From Monocercomonoides exilis (Eukaryota > Preaxostyla > Oxymonadida > Polymastigidae), in the NCBI GenBank assembly GCA_001643675.2, contig LSRY02000003.1:2160001-2224000 (forward strand): DNA of 64,000 bases, written 5' to 3'. How positions within the stretch are numbered: the first letter of the stretch is position 1; each line of letters opens with the position of its first letter. Positions 24,485-33,970 of this stretch are shown piece by piece. The notes beneath the pieces were generated by a model. That model made no database searches and was not told the origin of the DNA. It saw only the letters and a list, made by a program, of their open reading frames with translations. Made by a program: the position numbers and the translations under genes.

Positions 24485-24770
24485 ATGGAACAACAAGTTC
24501 GAAGAGTTTCTGGTCCGTTAAGCAAATTTGCAAGAGATTCAGTTCGTTTTTGGAATCGTTGCACAAAACCAGATGCTAAAGGTTATATATATATAATATG
24601 TTTATAAATATATATATATCAATTTATATAATTGTTTTTGGTTTTCAATAGAATTCTCCAAAATTGCATTGGCAACAGGAGCCGGTTTCCTTGTTCTTGG
24701 ATTTGTTGGATTCTTCGTTCGTCTCATTTTCATTCCTATCAATCACGTTCTTGTTGGAAACAAATTATAA
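24485..24770 (+). CDS. SEC61G: Sec61 translocon gamma subunit
   Basis: This is the small tail-anchored subunit of the ER protein-conducting channel, which clamps Sec61-alpha. Exons are 24485-24581 and 24652-24770 with a 70-nt intron (GTTATA...CAATAG); the protein is 71 residues. It shows the family pattern: an amphipathic N-terminal helix, [20 protein letters not shown] at the intron junction, then one membrane helix ([15 protein letters not shown]) and the conserved IPINHVLVG end. Length is typical for the family. It ends in TAA. It is 145 bp downstream of the DHX34-like gene and converges with adenosylhomocysteinase. Confidence 0.96.
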
Positions 24771-25101
24771 ATATTGAACTAATTTTGACATGTCATTCAA
24801 TTTGCGTTTCATATTAATTGGAATTAAAAACTATGAGCTTTTATAATGATTTGTTTATATCTTAACTTGAAAGGGCTTGAGGAATTTTCTCAAATTTCAC
24901 ATAAACAAGTTATTATTGATACACAATTATTGATTTAAGTTTGAAAAAATATATGATAAACAAAGCATTTTTCGAGGGAGCGGAGGAGTATGGCCAAAAG
25001 GCTCAAACACCTCAAAACACATCGACCTCACAAAAAATGCTTATTCACAAAAAGTGCACAAAAAATAAATTAACACATGAATAAGACAAAACTCAACAAA
25101 T
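24771..25101. other. Convergent 3' intergenic region
   Basis: 331 bp between the stop codons of Sec61-gamma and adenosylhomocysteinase. It contains short A/T runs that could serve as polyadenylation signals for both, but no gene. Confidence 0.5.
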
Positions 25102-26502
25102 TTAATATCTGTACTCTTCCTTCTTGTATGGCCCTTCAATTTTGACGCCAATGTATTCTGCTTGGGCAGGTGTAAGAACTGTTAATTTTGCGCCCAATTT
25201 TGGAAGATGAAGGCGTGCTACTTCTTCGTCAAGAATCTTTGGAAGTGTGTAGACATCAACAGCTTTGAATTCACCACGGGCAATTCCAATTTGAGCAAGT
25301 GTCTGATTTGTGAAGGAGTTGGACATCACAAACGATGGGTGGCCATTGGCGCATCCCAAATTCATCAAACGACCTTCTGCAAGGAGAATGATTGAATGTC
25401 CATCAGGGAATGTGAATTTGTCAACCTGAGGCTTGATGGTTTCTCTCTTGACACCTGGCCATGCAATAAGCTTTCCAACTTCAATTTCGTTATCAAAATG
25501 ACCAATGTTTCCAACGATGGCCATATGCTTCATTTTAGACATATGTTCAGCTGTGATGATATCTCTGTTTCCAGTGCAGGTCACATACACTTCTGCAATT
25601 GGCAAGGCATCTTCAACTGTCATCACTTGGTATCCACTCATGCATGCTTGCAATGCGCAAATTGGATCAATTTCTGTAACAATAACGCGTGCACCTTGTC
25701 CACGCAATGACTCTGCGCAACCCTTTCCGACATCACCATATCCACACACACATGCAACTTTTCCTGCGAGCATCACATCAGTAGCACGTAAGATTCCATC
25801 AACACATGAGTGACGGCATCCGTAAACGTTGTCGAATTTTGATTTTGTAACAGAATCATTCACATTGACGCATGGGATCAACAATGATTTTGAAGCTTTC
25901 ATGGCATATAATCTGTTAACACCTGTTGTTGTTTCTTCACTGATACCGCGAACTTCGGGAACAACTTTATGGAACCATCCTTTTCCGTTTTTGTCCCAAA
26001 CCATTCTGATAGCTTTGAACAGGCATTCTTCTTCTTCGTTTTCTGGTTTTGAAAGTGTTGATTCATCATCTTCGGCTCTGTATCCTTTGTGGAGGAAAAG
26101 GGTCATGTCACCACCATCATCGACAATTTGCTGTGGTCCAAGACCTCCTGGGAACATTGCAGCACTTGCGGTGTATTGCCAGTATTCTTCCAGAGATTCG
26201 CCTTTACGTGCAAATACATTCACACCTTTTGATGCAACATATGCTGCTGCTGCATCGGTTGTGGAGAAGATATTGCATGAGCACCAACGGACAGTTGCTC
26301 CAAGTGCTTTAAGTGTATCGATCAAAACAGCTGTTTGAACTGTCATGTGAAGACTTCCACTCAATCTAACGCCTTTCAATGGTTGATCCTTGGCATATTT
26401 CTCACGTGTTTGCATAAGTCCTGGCATTTCATGTTCTGCAATTGTAACAATGCGCTGTCCAAGATCTGCAAGTCCGATATCAGCAACAACAAAATCACTC
26501 AT
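25102..26502 (-). CDS. SAHH: Adenosylhomocysteinase (S-adenosylhomocysteine hydrolase)
   Basis: It hydrolyses S-adenosylhomocysteine to adenosine and homocysteine, NAD-dependent and cytosolic, relieving product inhibition of methyltransferases. The single exon encodes 466 residues. Visible are the substrate-binding [11 protein letters not shown] and [14 protein letters not shown], the TTTGVNRLY segment, the NAD Rossmann motif [21 protein letters not shown], and the C-terminal Lys/Tyr region ending EEYRY. It has an insertion of about 40 residues (roughly 145-190, [10 protein letters not shown] to GWFHKVV) found in plant, many bacterial and trichomonad enzymes but not in the roughly 430-residue animal form. 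The TAA stop directly after YRY shows TAA is not read as Gln. Codon use is even and the gene lacks the Ser tracts of its neighbours. It is intronless. Confidence 0.97.
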   Translation of the reverse strand: MSDFVVADIGLADLGQRIVTIAEHEMPGLMQTREKYAKDQPLKGVRLSGSLHMTVQTAVLIDTLKALGATVRWCSCNIFSTTDAAAAYVASKGVNVFARKGESLEEYWQYTASAAMFPGGLGPQQIVDDGGDMTLFLHKGYRAEDDESTLSKPENEEEECLFKAIRMVWDKNGKGWFHKVVPEVRGISEETTTGVNRLYAMKASKSLLIPCVNVNDSVTKSKFDNVYGCRHSCVDGILRATDVMLAGKVACVCGYGDVGKGCAESLRGQGARVIVTEIDPICALQACMSGYQVMTVEDALPIAEVYVTCTGNRDIITAEHMSKMKHMAIVGNIGHFDNEIEVGKLIAWPGVKRETIKPQVDKFTFPDGHSIILLAEGRLMNLGCANGHPSFVMSNSFTNQTLAQIGIARGEFKAVDVYTLPKILDEEVARLHLPKLGAKLTVLTPAQAEYIGVKIEGPYKKEEYRY

Positions 26503-26688
26503 TTTTATTTTTGATCTGATATATAATTAAACAAACAATTACCATTAATTAGAATATTGAAATAATCCAAATTTTTAATAATAATGTTGAAAGAGAAGTT
26601 TTCTTTTTCTTTTGAATTATTTTGAGTGGGCTTAGCACATACAGAAAATATTAGAATTCTTGAATTGTCCAAATGCAAAAATTTACTT

Positions 26689-27073
26689 ATACAGATATCG
26701 CATAAAATACCGGACAAGATCGATATCTCAATAACCGCTAGAAGAAAAATTCTGACAATTTTCCTCAAAATATATCTCATTGATACAAACTCAATTGATA
26801 TACTGGTCTTTCCAAACAGCTTCATTCATGCTCAGAAAAAAATGATTATTAAAAACTCGGAGAAACTTAAAATCCTATTTCTCCGGGATATAAATCATTA
26901 ATTTTTTCTGAGCACAAATGAAGTTGCTTTAAAAGTTTTGTATATCAAATTCGTTTGTATTGATGAGATATATTTTGAGGAAAATAGTCAGAATTATTCC
27001 ACTTGTGGTTATTGAGAAATCGATCTTGTCCGGTATTTTGTGCGATGTCCGGTATTTTATGCGATATCTGTAT
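26689..27073. repeat. Foldback element A (diverged arms about 190 bp)
   Basis: The left arm begins TACAGATATCGCATAAAATA and the right arm ends with its complement. Inside, CGATATCTCAATAACC, TTTTCCTCAAAATATATCTC and TGCTCAGAAAAAA pair with right-arm counterparts. The right terminus carries a tandem 19-bp unit (TCCGGTATTTTGTGCGATG) present once on the left. Arms are roughly 80% alike by eye. There is no coding capacity, so it looks like a MITE or foldback element. Confidence 0.8.
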
Positions 27074-27086
27074 TCAAATATTTAGT

Positions 27087-27440
27087 GAGTCACAAATCCG
27101 GGACATATTACAAATCCGGGAAAGTGCATAAATTTCATGTTTGATAAAACTTTTCGCTCATCCATTTGTTTCAAATTACATAAATGAATCATTTGAAGTT
27201 AAAAGAATTGCTTTTTTTATATTACACTGTTCGAAAAAACCCTTTATCTTCAGATTTCGTGTTTCAAAAAAATCTGAAGATAAAGGGTTTTTTCGAACAG
27301 TGTAATATAAAAAAAGCAATTCTTTTAACTTCAAATGATTCATTTATGTAATTTGAAACAAATGGATGAGCGAAAAGTTTTATCAAACATGAAATTTATG
27401 CACTTTCCCGGATTTGTAATATGTCCCGGATTTGTGACTC
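27087..27440. repeat. Foldback element B: apparently perfect inverted repeat, 171-bp arms, 12-nt loop
   Basis: Arms 27087-27257 and 27270-27440 read as exact complements wherever I checked, including the homopolymer lengths (six A/T at GTTCGAAAAAACCC, seven T/A in CTTTTTTTATATTAC). The loop is CGTGTTTCAAAA-like. The termini contain a short tandem, ACAAATCCGGGA twice. It begins 13 bp after element A. Such perfect arms imply recent formation or conversion, and a transcript would be one long hairpin. Confidence 0.9.
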
Positions 27441-28433
27441 CCTATTCTGATATTGATAATCATCACTCTTTCAATTAACAAATGTTCATTTAGCTTTCAA
27501 AATAACGAACAATAAAATTGAATATTTGAAGGGCAATAAGTTGTTTTATAAAAAATTTTTTCATGTTCTTTAGTGACAAATCAGATATTTTTTACAGATT
27601 CTTGAATAAGACCGTATATTTTTTCTTTGTAATTGTTTGAATTGTTTTTAATTTCCTCGACTTACATGTTTTCTGATTTTTGCTCTCTGATGAATTCAGA
27701 AATTTAAAAGATATTAATTCTTTCGAAGCTAATTTCCATAACGATATGTGTGATTATTATCGAAATTAGATTTTGACTATCAAAAATTTCGAGAAGAATG
27801 ATTGTTATGAATAATCTAAAATTAATCCAAAAAAGTGATGGATTCATTTTATGACGCATCTTCAATTTGTTTCAGTCATTATAGGGCTTTTGAAATGATT
27901 GATAAACAATTCACATTTGAATAAAAATTATAAATCCAACGACAATGAATTTTCATTATTACAAACACTCCGATAAATGTTATGTTTTCAAAAATAATCA
28001 CCAATATCAAGCTGATTTAAAGTCAGAATATTTTGAACTCCAAATGTGTGAGAATGATTTTTGAAAAAATTTTTTTAACCATTCAATCGTGTTTGTTCAT
28101 GCTTTGTTTGCTGGATCCGCGAAATTCATTTTGCATCATGCAGCGATATGTTCGTATCCAAACGATTTTTTAACATTCGCACATCTTCCACTCATCGCTC
28201 ATGATTGTGGTTTCAGACTTCATATGGGTGATTATTTTTGAAGTCATTTCCTTTTTCGAGGTGCTGATTTTAAAAAGATCTTTGGAAAGGGTGGACTCAA
28301 TCGAAACATTTATATGCATCCATTTTTGTGTCTTTTAATTTTTAACTAAAAAACAATTAAATTATTGATTAAAATGAGTATTTATTCGTTGTTATTCATT
28401 AAATGAAACAATGAAAAAAAATTCAATTTAATA
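27441..28433. other. Intergenic, AT-rich; no gene seen
   Basis: No protein-like frame. One reverse copy of a dispersed motif (TTTCAAAAATAATCACC, near 27985) and one forward copy (GATTATTTTTGAAGTC, near 28230) lie here. Confidence 0.5.
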
Positions 28434-28681
28434 TATGTGTAATTCTTTTTGAAAAGCTGCAAATGTTTAATTCACTTTAATATCAAAATTTTCATATTTT
28501 GCTCAAATTTTTATTAACATTCACGAAACTTTCCTTGAATGCATGAAATAGCATTATCCAGAAATATATTCCATATTAGTGTAATTTGGTGTTCGCTGAC
28601 AAAATTTTCATAAAAATATGAAAATTTTGAATTAAAAGAAAATTAAACACTTGCAACTTTTCAAAAAGAATTACGCATATG
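28434..28681. repeat. Foldback element C (arms about 90 bp)
   Basis: The left arm TGTGTAATTCTTTTTGAAAAG-like sequence, then TTTAATTC and CAAAATTTTCATATTTT, pairs with the right arm ending CTTTTCAAAAAGAATTACGCA. The arms are diverged by small changes. There is no ORF. Confidence 0.75.
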
Positions 28682-28687
28682 TCCAAA

Positions 28688-28917
28688 TTTTTTTGTTAAG
28701 TTCCTTTTGGATAATTTTCAAAGAAAATTAAAAATTTCATATTTCAATCAAATTGATGTTCCCACTCACCAAATTTTGCTGTTATAAAAACAAAATCTTG
28801 ACAATGTAATTATTTCCATTTCAGAGAAATTTGGTAAGTGGGAACAGAAATTAGATCGAAATAAGATATTTTTATTCTTTAAAAAATTTAACAAAAGGAA
28901 GTTTTCAAAAAAAAAAA
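28688..28917. repeat. Foldback element D (arms about 95 bp), with a second copy at 54.5 kb
   Basis: The left arm contains TTCCTTTTGGATAATTTTC and GTTCCCACTCACCAAATTT. The right arm contains AAATTTGGTAAGTGGGAAC and AACAAAAGGAAGTTTTC. The middle holds CAATGTAATTATTTCCA. A sister copy lies at 54518-54755, and a fragment at about 3595-3620. Confidence 0.75.
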
Positions 28918-29083
28918 ATTTGTTATCAAAAACATAAATGTTGAAAATTTTTCAATACCAAACATTTTTTGTTAGAATCAAAAAATTTATATTTCGCTGA
29001 AAATATGATAAATCAATCTCAGATTTCAAAATAAATTGGATTGTCAAATTTAAAAATATGTATTGTTGATTACACAACAAAAC

Positions 29084-29580
29084 GGGCAAAGGGCTACTTT
29101 TAGGGTACCTAAAAAATTTAACATAACCTTTATGAAAAGGCTAAATGTTTTCGAGTGAACTTTCATCAACACTCTTTGGTGTTGACAATATGTTTTATTA
29201 ATCATTAAACTTTTTTAGGGTTTTCGTTCTCAAAAACAACTGACCCCTAATTGAAATTTTGAATAACTTTTTTGTGAAATTAATTAAATAACAATAAAAA
29301 GACATTTTTAGGTTTTAAATTGCGAATATTATAGCTATTTCCAATTGTTTGGGTTAAAAATAACTCAATTTACGTATTTAAATGAAGTTTGAAAAAAGTC
29401 TCGTAAAACTCAAGATTATAATAAAAAAACATTCAATCATTTTCAGTTTTGATCAATTGGTTATTACAAACTTAATATATTTGAAATATCTCCACATTGC
29501 ATTTTTTGGCTATTTATTCATGGATTTAACGAAAAAATCGGGTACCCTTAAAGAAGCATCTTGCCACAAAACGTTTTGTG
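29084..29580. repeat. Possible foldback/MITE element E with short inverted ends
   Basis: The left end GGGCTACTTTTAGGGTACC pairs imperfectly with the right end GGGTACCCTTAAAGAAGC; both are flanked by CAAAACG. The interior of about 430 bp is AT-rich, with only an unconvincing open frame at 29382-29699. Confidence 0.5.
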
Positions 29581-30059
29581 ACCTCACTTGTTTCACATTT
29601 GAAATTATATTTTGTTTGGATTTTGTGATCAGAATACACAAATATAAAGTTCATTTATTTTCAATAAAAATGCTTGCAGTTTCATATTTTCTCCTCTAAT
29701 TATAATTTTTCGATTTCAACTATTCTGTCTTTGAAATGAGTTTTTTTTGTCAAAAATGAAAAAATTAATTTGAATAATTTTTGATAATTTTATTATTTTT
29801 ATTATTTTTTTATTTATATTTGCAATATTTATTTTTGTTTTATTTAAAGATGTTAATGCTCTTCTCATAATAATTTTCTTATTCATTTATTATTAACATA
29901 TGTTAAATTTATAGAAAATATTTTTTAGAATTGCTTGCAAATAATTTAATAAAAACTTTTATGGAAAATATATTTTTCAAATTTCCATTAAACAAAATAT
30001 ATGGATTGTAAATGGATTGATTCAAAAAGCAAATTCAATTTTTGTAAATCATATTGAGT
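29581..30059. other. Intergenic, AT-rich; no gene seen
   Basis: A/T runs only. The conserved flank of the beta-helix cluster starts abruptly after it, near 30060. Confidence 0.5.
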
Positions 30060-30251
30060 ACACGTGAGAGAAACGAATGCGAACAAGACATAAATTGATA
30101 TCCACATGCACAAAAGCAAACAATTTTACAATATTATCAACGATTCATAAGATTTCCTCTTCGATTTTCCCTTCACATTGCATTTCTCCCCTCTCCACCA
30201 ATTAAGCCTTCATTCATATTCATTCCAATCAAATTGCATCACAGTTTGAAA
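30060..30251 (+). promoter_or_regulatory. Conserved upstream flank of G1, shared with G8
   Basis: About 190 bp directly before the G1 start is around 90% alike, by eye, to the complement of 62037-62228 before G8. It includes GAGAGAAACGAATGC, GATATCCACATGCACAAAAG and TCACATTGCATTTCTCCCC. None of the inner copies has it. The sharp left edge and exclusive association with the two signal-peptide-bearing copies suggest a promoter plus 5' UTR. No core motif is recognised. Confidence 0.5.
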
Positions 30252-32420
30252 ATGATTAGGATCACAGTATTAGCTCAAATACTCGCTGCATTCCTCACCA
30301 TAAATCTCGTTCATGGAGAAGACATCGCAAACAGCATCATCAGAGGCGCTCGCCCAGACAAGGTGGAACATGCATCGGGAAATCACATCTGTGGTGCTCA
30401 GACAAGCCTCGCCCTCATCAACACCTCCTTGTGTGTGACCCATCTCAACCTCATCCCTCTCAGTGGCTGTCCACTCCTCACTGCCCAACACCACTCCGCT
30501 GCATCCATCTCCTCCTCCACTTGCACCATCCACCCGCCTTCACTCAACAACCACCACCACCACCACCACCAATGCCCCCTCTTCCTCTCTGCCCATGCCT
30601 CCCTCGCCCTCACAAACTTCTCCCTCACCACCCGCCAACCTGCCATCTTCTCCTTCCCCCTCTTCTCCACCCCAAACAATCTCCTCCCAGATGCCCACTC
30701 CCCAATCCCTGCCTCCTTCTCCATCTCCCACTCCTCTTTCTCCTCTTTCGTCTCCCTCACCCAGCCTTTCCTTTTTTCTCCTTCTTCCCTCTCTTCCCCT
30801 TCCCCTTCTCCATCCCCTTCTCCATCCCTTTCACCTTCATCTTTCTCATCCTCATCCTCATCCTCTTCTTTTTCCTCCCCTTCCCCTTCCCTTTCCCCTT
30901 CCATTTCCTCTTCCCCTTCCCCTTTCCATATCTATCACCAATCCCATCCCCACCTCCAAATCCATCTCAATCTCCATCTCTCAAACACCCTCTTCTCCAA
31001 CATCTCCTCTCCCCAATCCCCTCGATCTCTTCCATCCCTTCCCTCCCACTCACTCCATCCTTTCCTCTCAACCACTTCTTCCTCTTCTTCCACTTCTACC
31101 TCCACCAACATCAATTCAATCCCCTCCTTCTCTCTTCATTCATCCCTCTCCATCCACTCAACCATCTTCCTCCACACCCACAACCCCATCGATGGTGCCA
31201 TTCTCCCCAACCTCAACAGCCCTGCCACTTCTCTCTCTGCCTTCAACACTTCTTTCCTCCACCAAACTCGATCTTTACCAAATGATCCTGTTGTACATGT
31301 TGTAAATGAAACTCAAAGAGTGAAACCTGGAAGGTTGACTTCATTCGATGAGAACAGCCATAAATTTGAATGGTGCGAATGGAACGATTCAAATGGTGGT
31401 AGTGACCATGGAGGTGCACTTAAAATTATTTGCACAAATGCAAATCTCTCAATCGCTTCTTGTTCATTCAATAATTGTTCAACCACAGGCAATACTGCAG
31501 GTGGAGCCTTATTCTGTCAAAATTTGTTGAAAATTTCTCTCACAAAATCCAATTTCACAAGTTGTTCAGCTGCTCATGGAGGAGCAGTCACCTCATGGTA
31601 TCCGCAATCAAATTCTGCTTGGACATTCCAAGATAACAGAGTGGAAAGCTGTTCAATAACTGATTGGTGTGGAACTGGTTGGTATTTTGGAATCTATAGC
31701 ACGCCTTCAGATGCTCAATTCCTGTTCGCCAAATGCAAGTGCATATCAAATTCTGGTAACGATTCTGCTGGTTCTCTCACATTTAATCGTCCTCCACAAA
31801 ATAAACCAAGTCAGTTTTCAATTAATGAGTGTCAGTACATAAATAATAAGTTAACTTCTTCTTCCTCATTTGGAGGAGCTGCCATTTATTTTCATTTAAC
31901 TTTTAATTGGATGAATGGAATGAAATTCATCACTTTCTGTTTCTTCGATGGAAATATAGCTGCAAATGGAAGAGGAAATGATGTATTTTTCAGTGGCAAT
32001 TCCATAACACAATCTCCGTTTGAAAATTGTGGCTCAACAACCCAAGCAAAAAGAGTGTGGAATAACAATACAGCTGATAGCAATGTGAACGATGGCTGGC
32101 TCTGGCTTTTCTTTTCATATTCTTCAATGGAATTTCTTTCTTTCTTCTATCTCTTATTTTTTCTTTATCATCACCTCTCATCGCATTCCTTCTTTAATCA
32201 TTTATTCCAAACTTTTGATTTCAACTGCATTTTGTCATTTTTCCCTGTTTGTTATTTCGCTTCTCTAGCATTTTTGTCTGTTTATCCAAAAACATTTCTT
32301 TGTTTAGGCAGTTCTTTTTTCTTTTCTCAAGCTCAACTTCCAACTCAAATATCAAATCCAAATATATTCTTCCTTTCTTCCAAAGATATCTTCAATCCTC
32401 TCAATTTCATTTCCATTTAG
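30252..32420 (+). CDS. G1: secreted Pmp-like beta-helix protein, 3' end replaced
   Basis: The 722-codon frame starts at ATG 30252; a TTG further upstream is not needed. Residues 1-22 (MIRITVLAQILAAFLTINLV) are a clear signal peptide. Next come a Cys-containing region, a His run, a long Ser/Pro/His/Leu low-complexity stretch (about 60-310), then the beta-helix module with repeated GGA(L/V/I) and FxxC/FxxN signatures, TDWCGTGWYF, FCFFDGN and GRGNDVFF. GGA plus FxxN repeats occur in chlamydial Pmp and trichomonad Pmp-like surface proteins. Family homology stops at VWNNNTAD-DGW near 32096; beyond it the frame runs through tail sequence. Many N-x-S/T sites fit a glycosylated extracellular protein. 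The family's function is unknown to me. It could be a working short version or a truncated copy. Confidence 0.6.
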   Translation: MIRITVLAQILAAFLTINLVHGEDIANSIIRGARPDKVEHASGNHICGAQTSLALINTSLCVTHLNLIPLSGCPLLTAQHHSAASISSSTCTIHPPSLNNHHHHHHQCPLFLSAHASLALTNFSLTTRQPAIFSFPLFSTPNNLLPDAHSPIPASFSISHSSFSSFVSLTQPFLFSPSSLSSPSPSPSPSPSLSPSSFSSSSSSSSFSSPSPSLSPSISSSPSPFHIYHQSHPHLQIHLNLHLSNTLFSNISSPQSPRSLPSLPSHSLHPFLSTTSSSSSTSTSTNINSIPSFSLHSSLSIHSTIFLHTHNPIDGAILPNLNSPATSLSAFNTSFLHQTRSLPNDPVVHVVNETQRVKPGRLTSFDENSHKFEWCEWNDSNGGSDHGGALKIICTNANLSIASCSFNNCSTTGNTAGGALFCQNLLKISLTKSNFTSCSAAHGGAVTSWYPQSNSAWTFQDNRVESCSITDWCGTGWYFGIYSTPSDAQFLFAKCKCISNSGNDSAGSLTFNRPPQNKPSQFSINECQYINNKLTSSSSFGGAAIYFHLTFNWMNGMKFITFCFFDGNIAANGRGNDVFFSGNSITQSPFENCGSTTQAKRVWNNNTADSNVNDGWLWLFFSYSSMEFLSFFYLLFFLYHHLSSHSFFNHLFQTFDFNCILSFFPVCYFASLAFLSVYPKTFLCLGSSFFFSQAQLPTQISNPNIFFLSSKDIFNPLNFISI

Positions 32421-32680
32421 CATGCACCCTAAATCAAGTATTTCTTTTCCTATCCTCTTCCAATTTTCATTTGAAATTTTTTCCTTCATCAATGTATTTA
32501 TTTGTTTCCATTTCTTTTTTCTCTTTATTTCTAATGCTGACACAATTGATGGAGAATTCAAAATGGATGAAGTGGATTTTGAGGAAACTGTTGTGCGACA
32601 TGTTGCTGGAGTTTTGGAAGAAGACGAAGATGATGAAGAAGAAGATGATGAATAAATAGAACAAGTTGATTGATAGTTGA
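32097..32680 (+). repeat. Type I tail (copy 1) after G1
   Basis: This sequence follows the NTAD breakpoint of G1. Related sequence follows G3 (minus, 38234 downward) and G7 (plus, 56510 upward). Shared marks include TTATCCAAA, TTCCAACTCA, TCTTCAAT and an acidic reading frame near the end. This copy is shorter than the other two and leads directly into G2. Confidence 0.65.
32422..32655 (+). CDS. Small ORF with membrane-like helix and acidic C-terminus
   Basis: The 77 residues from ATG 32422 comprise a very hydrophobic stretch (about 14-36, Phe/Ile-rich), then SNADTIDGEFKMDEVD and a run of Glu/Asp to the TAA. The acidic part is recognisable in the two other type I tails (minus strand near 37.68-37.76 kb, plus strand near 56.93-56.99 kb), where a TGA interrupts it. 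It may be a remnant of a C-terminal anchor and cytoplasmic tail, or simply a repeat-derived frame. Confidence 0.3.
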   Translation: MHPKSSISFPILFQFSFEIFSFINVFICFHFFFLFISNADTIDGEFKMDEVDFEETVVRHVAGVLEEDEDDEEEDDE

Positions 32681-32778
32681 GATTTGCGGATACAAATGTT
32701 AACTATAAAAAAAACAGGGAGTTTCTCTGAAATCATTTTTTCTGGTTTTTCAACTTTGTTTCCGTGCTCTTCTGACAA

Positions 32779-33970
32779 GCAGAATCCTCCAATTCCTCCC
32801 TCTCCATCCACTCAACCATTTTCCTCCTCATTCACAACCCCATCGATGGAGCCATTCTCCCCAACCTCAACATCCCCTCCACTTCTCTCTCTGCCTTCAA
32901 TGTCTCTTTCCTCCATCAAACACGCTCTTCACCAAATGATCCTGTGAAATATAACGGATCTGAATCTCAAAAATTGAAACTAGAAAGAATGTCCTCATTC
33001 AGCCTGAATAGCTATCTCTTTGAGTGGTGCGAATGGAATAATTCAAATAGCGGAAGTGATTGGGGTGGAGCACTTTATGTTTATTGCACAAATGCAAATC
33101 TCACAATCACTTCTTGTTCATTCAATAATTGTTCAAATACAAATCACGGTGGAGCGTTATACAGTTACAGTTTACAGAATGTGAACATCGCTAAATCCAA
33201 TTTCACAAACTGTTCGGCACTACATGGAGGCGCAATTTGTATTGATGGTCAAAAATCATCTTCTGTTTATTCATTCTCAGATAATAGAGTTGAAGGGTGT
33301 AAAATAACGGGCATTTATGGAACTGGTTGGTATTTCTGGATCTATAACATGACCTCAGCAAGTCAATTCCTGCTCACCAAATGCAAGTGCATTTCAAATT
33401 CTGGTGGTGATTCTGCTGGTTCTCTCACATTTCATTACCCTCCACAAAACAAACCGAGTCAATTTTCAATCAATGATTGTCAGTTTAGAAACAACAAATT
33501 GACAAATGCATCTTCTACACGCGGAGGTGCAGCGATGTGTTTTTATCCTCCATATCCTTGGATGAGTGGAGTTAAATTCATCACATTCTGTTTCTTCGAT
33601 GGAAACACCGCTTCTAGTGGCAGGGGAAACGATGTGTTTTTTAATGGAAGTAATATCACTCAATCTCCATTCCAGCAATGCGGCTCAACAACTCCAACAA
33701 AAAGGGTGTATAATAATGGACAAGCAGATAATGCTGAATATAATGGCTGGCTTCCGATCATCAACCAGAACAAAATAGTATCAAATGGTGGAACTGATGC
33801 CGATGCCTGTGGCAAAACACAGCAAAGCTCCTGTGCCACAGTGGAGTATGCTCTCGGATGCGTTGCTCCCTTCAGCGATGCCTCCCTCTCTCTTCTCGTC
33901 TCCACTTTCACTCCCACAAACACTCTCACATTCAATGCAATTGACACAAAAATCACTGGAAATGATGAAC
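32779..33970 (+). pseudogene. G2: 5'-truncated beta-helix copy
   Basis: The homologous frame opens just after an in-frame TGA near 32774. It starts at the IHSTIF...NPIDGAILPNLN segment, lacking signal peptide and low-complexity region. There is no ATG before the module. The module is otherwise intact (GGAL, TGWYF, FCFFDGN, GRGNDVFF) and continues through the inter-module linker CGKTQQSSCATVEYALG to DTKITGN, where tail sequence takes over (the frame stays open to 34347). Bases 33757-33920 appear identical to the complement of 41834-41997 in G4. Confidence 0.7.

Noticed and set aside
24768-25104. Alternative genetic code with TAA/TAG as Gln, as in the oxymonad Streblomastix
   Set aside because: Adenosylhomocysteinase and Sec61-gamma both end at their family-typical C-termini with TAA, and Gln is coded by CAA/CAG throughout.
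30431-31305. Two additional long plus-strand ORFs and minus-strand ORFs in the G1 N-terminal region
   Set aside because: All frames are open because the strand is nearly purine-free. Only the frame continuing from the signal peptide into the module is used.
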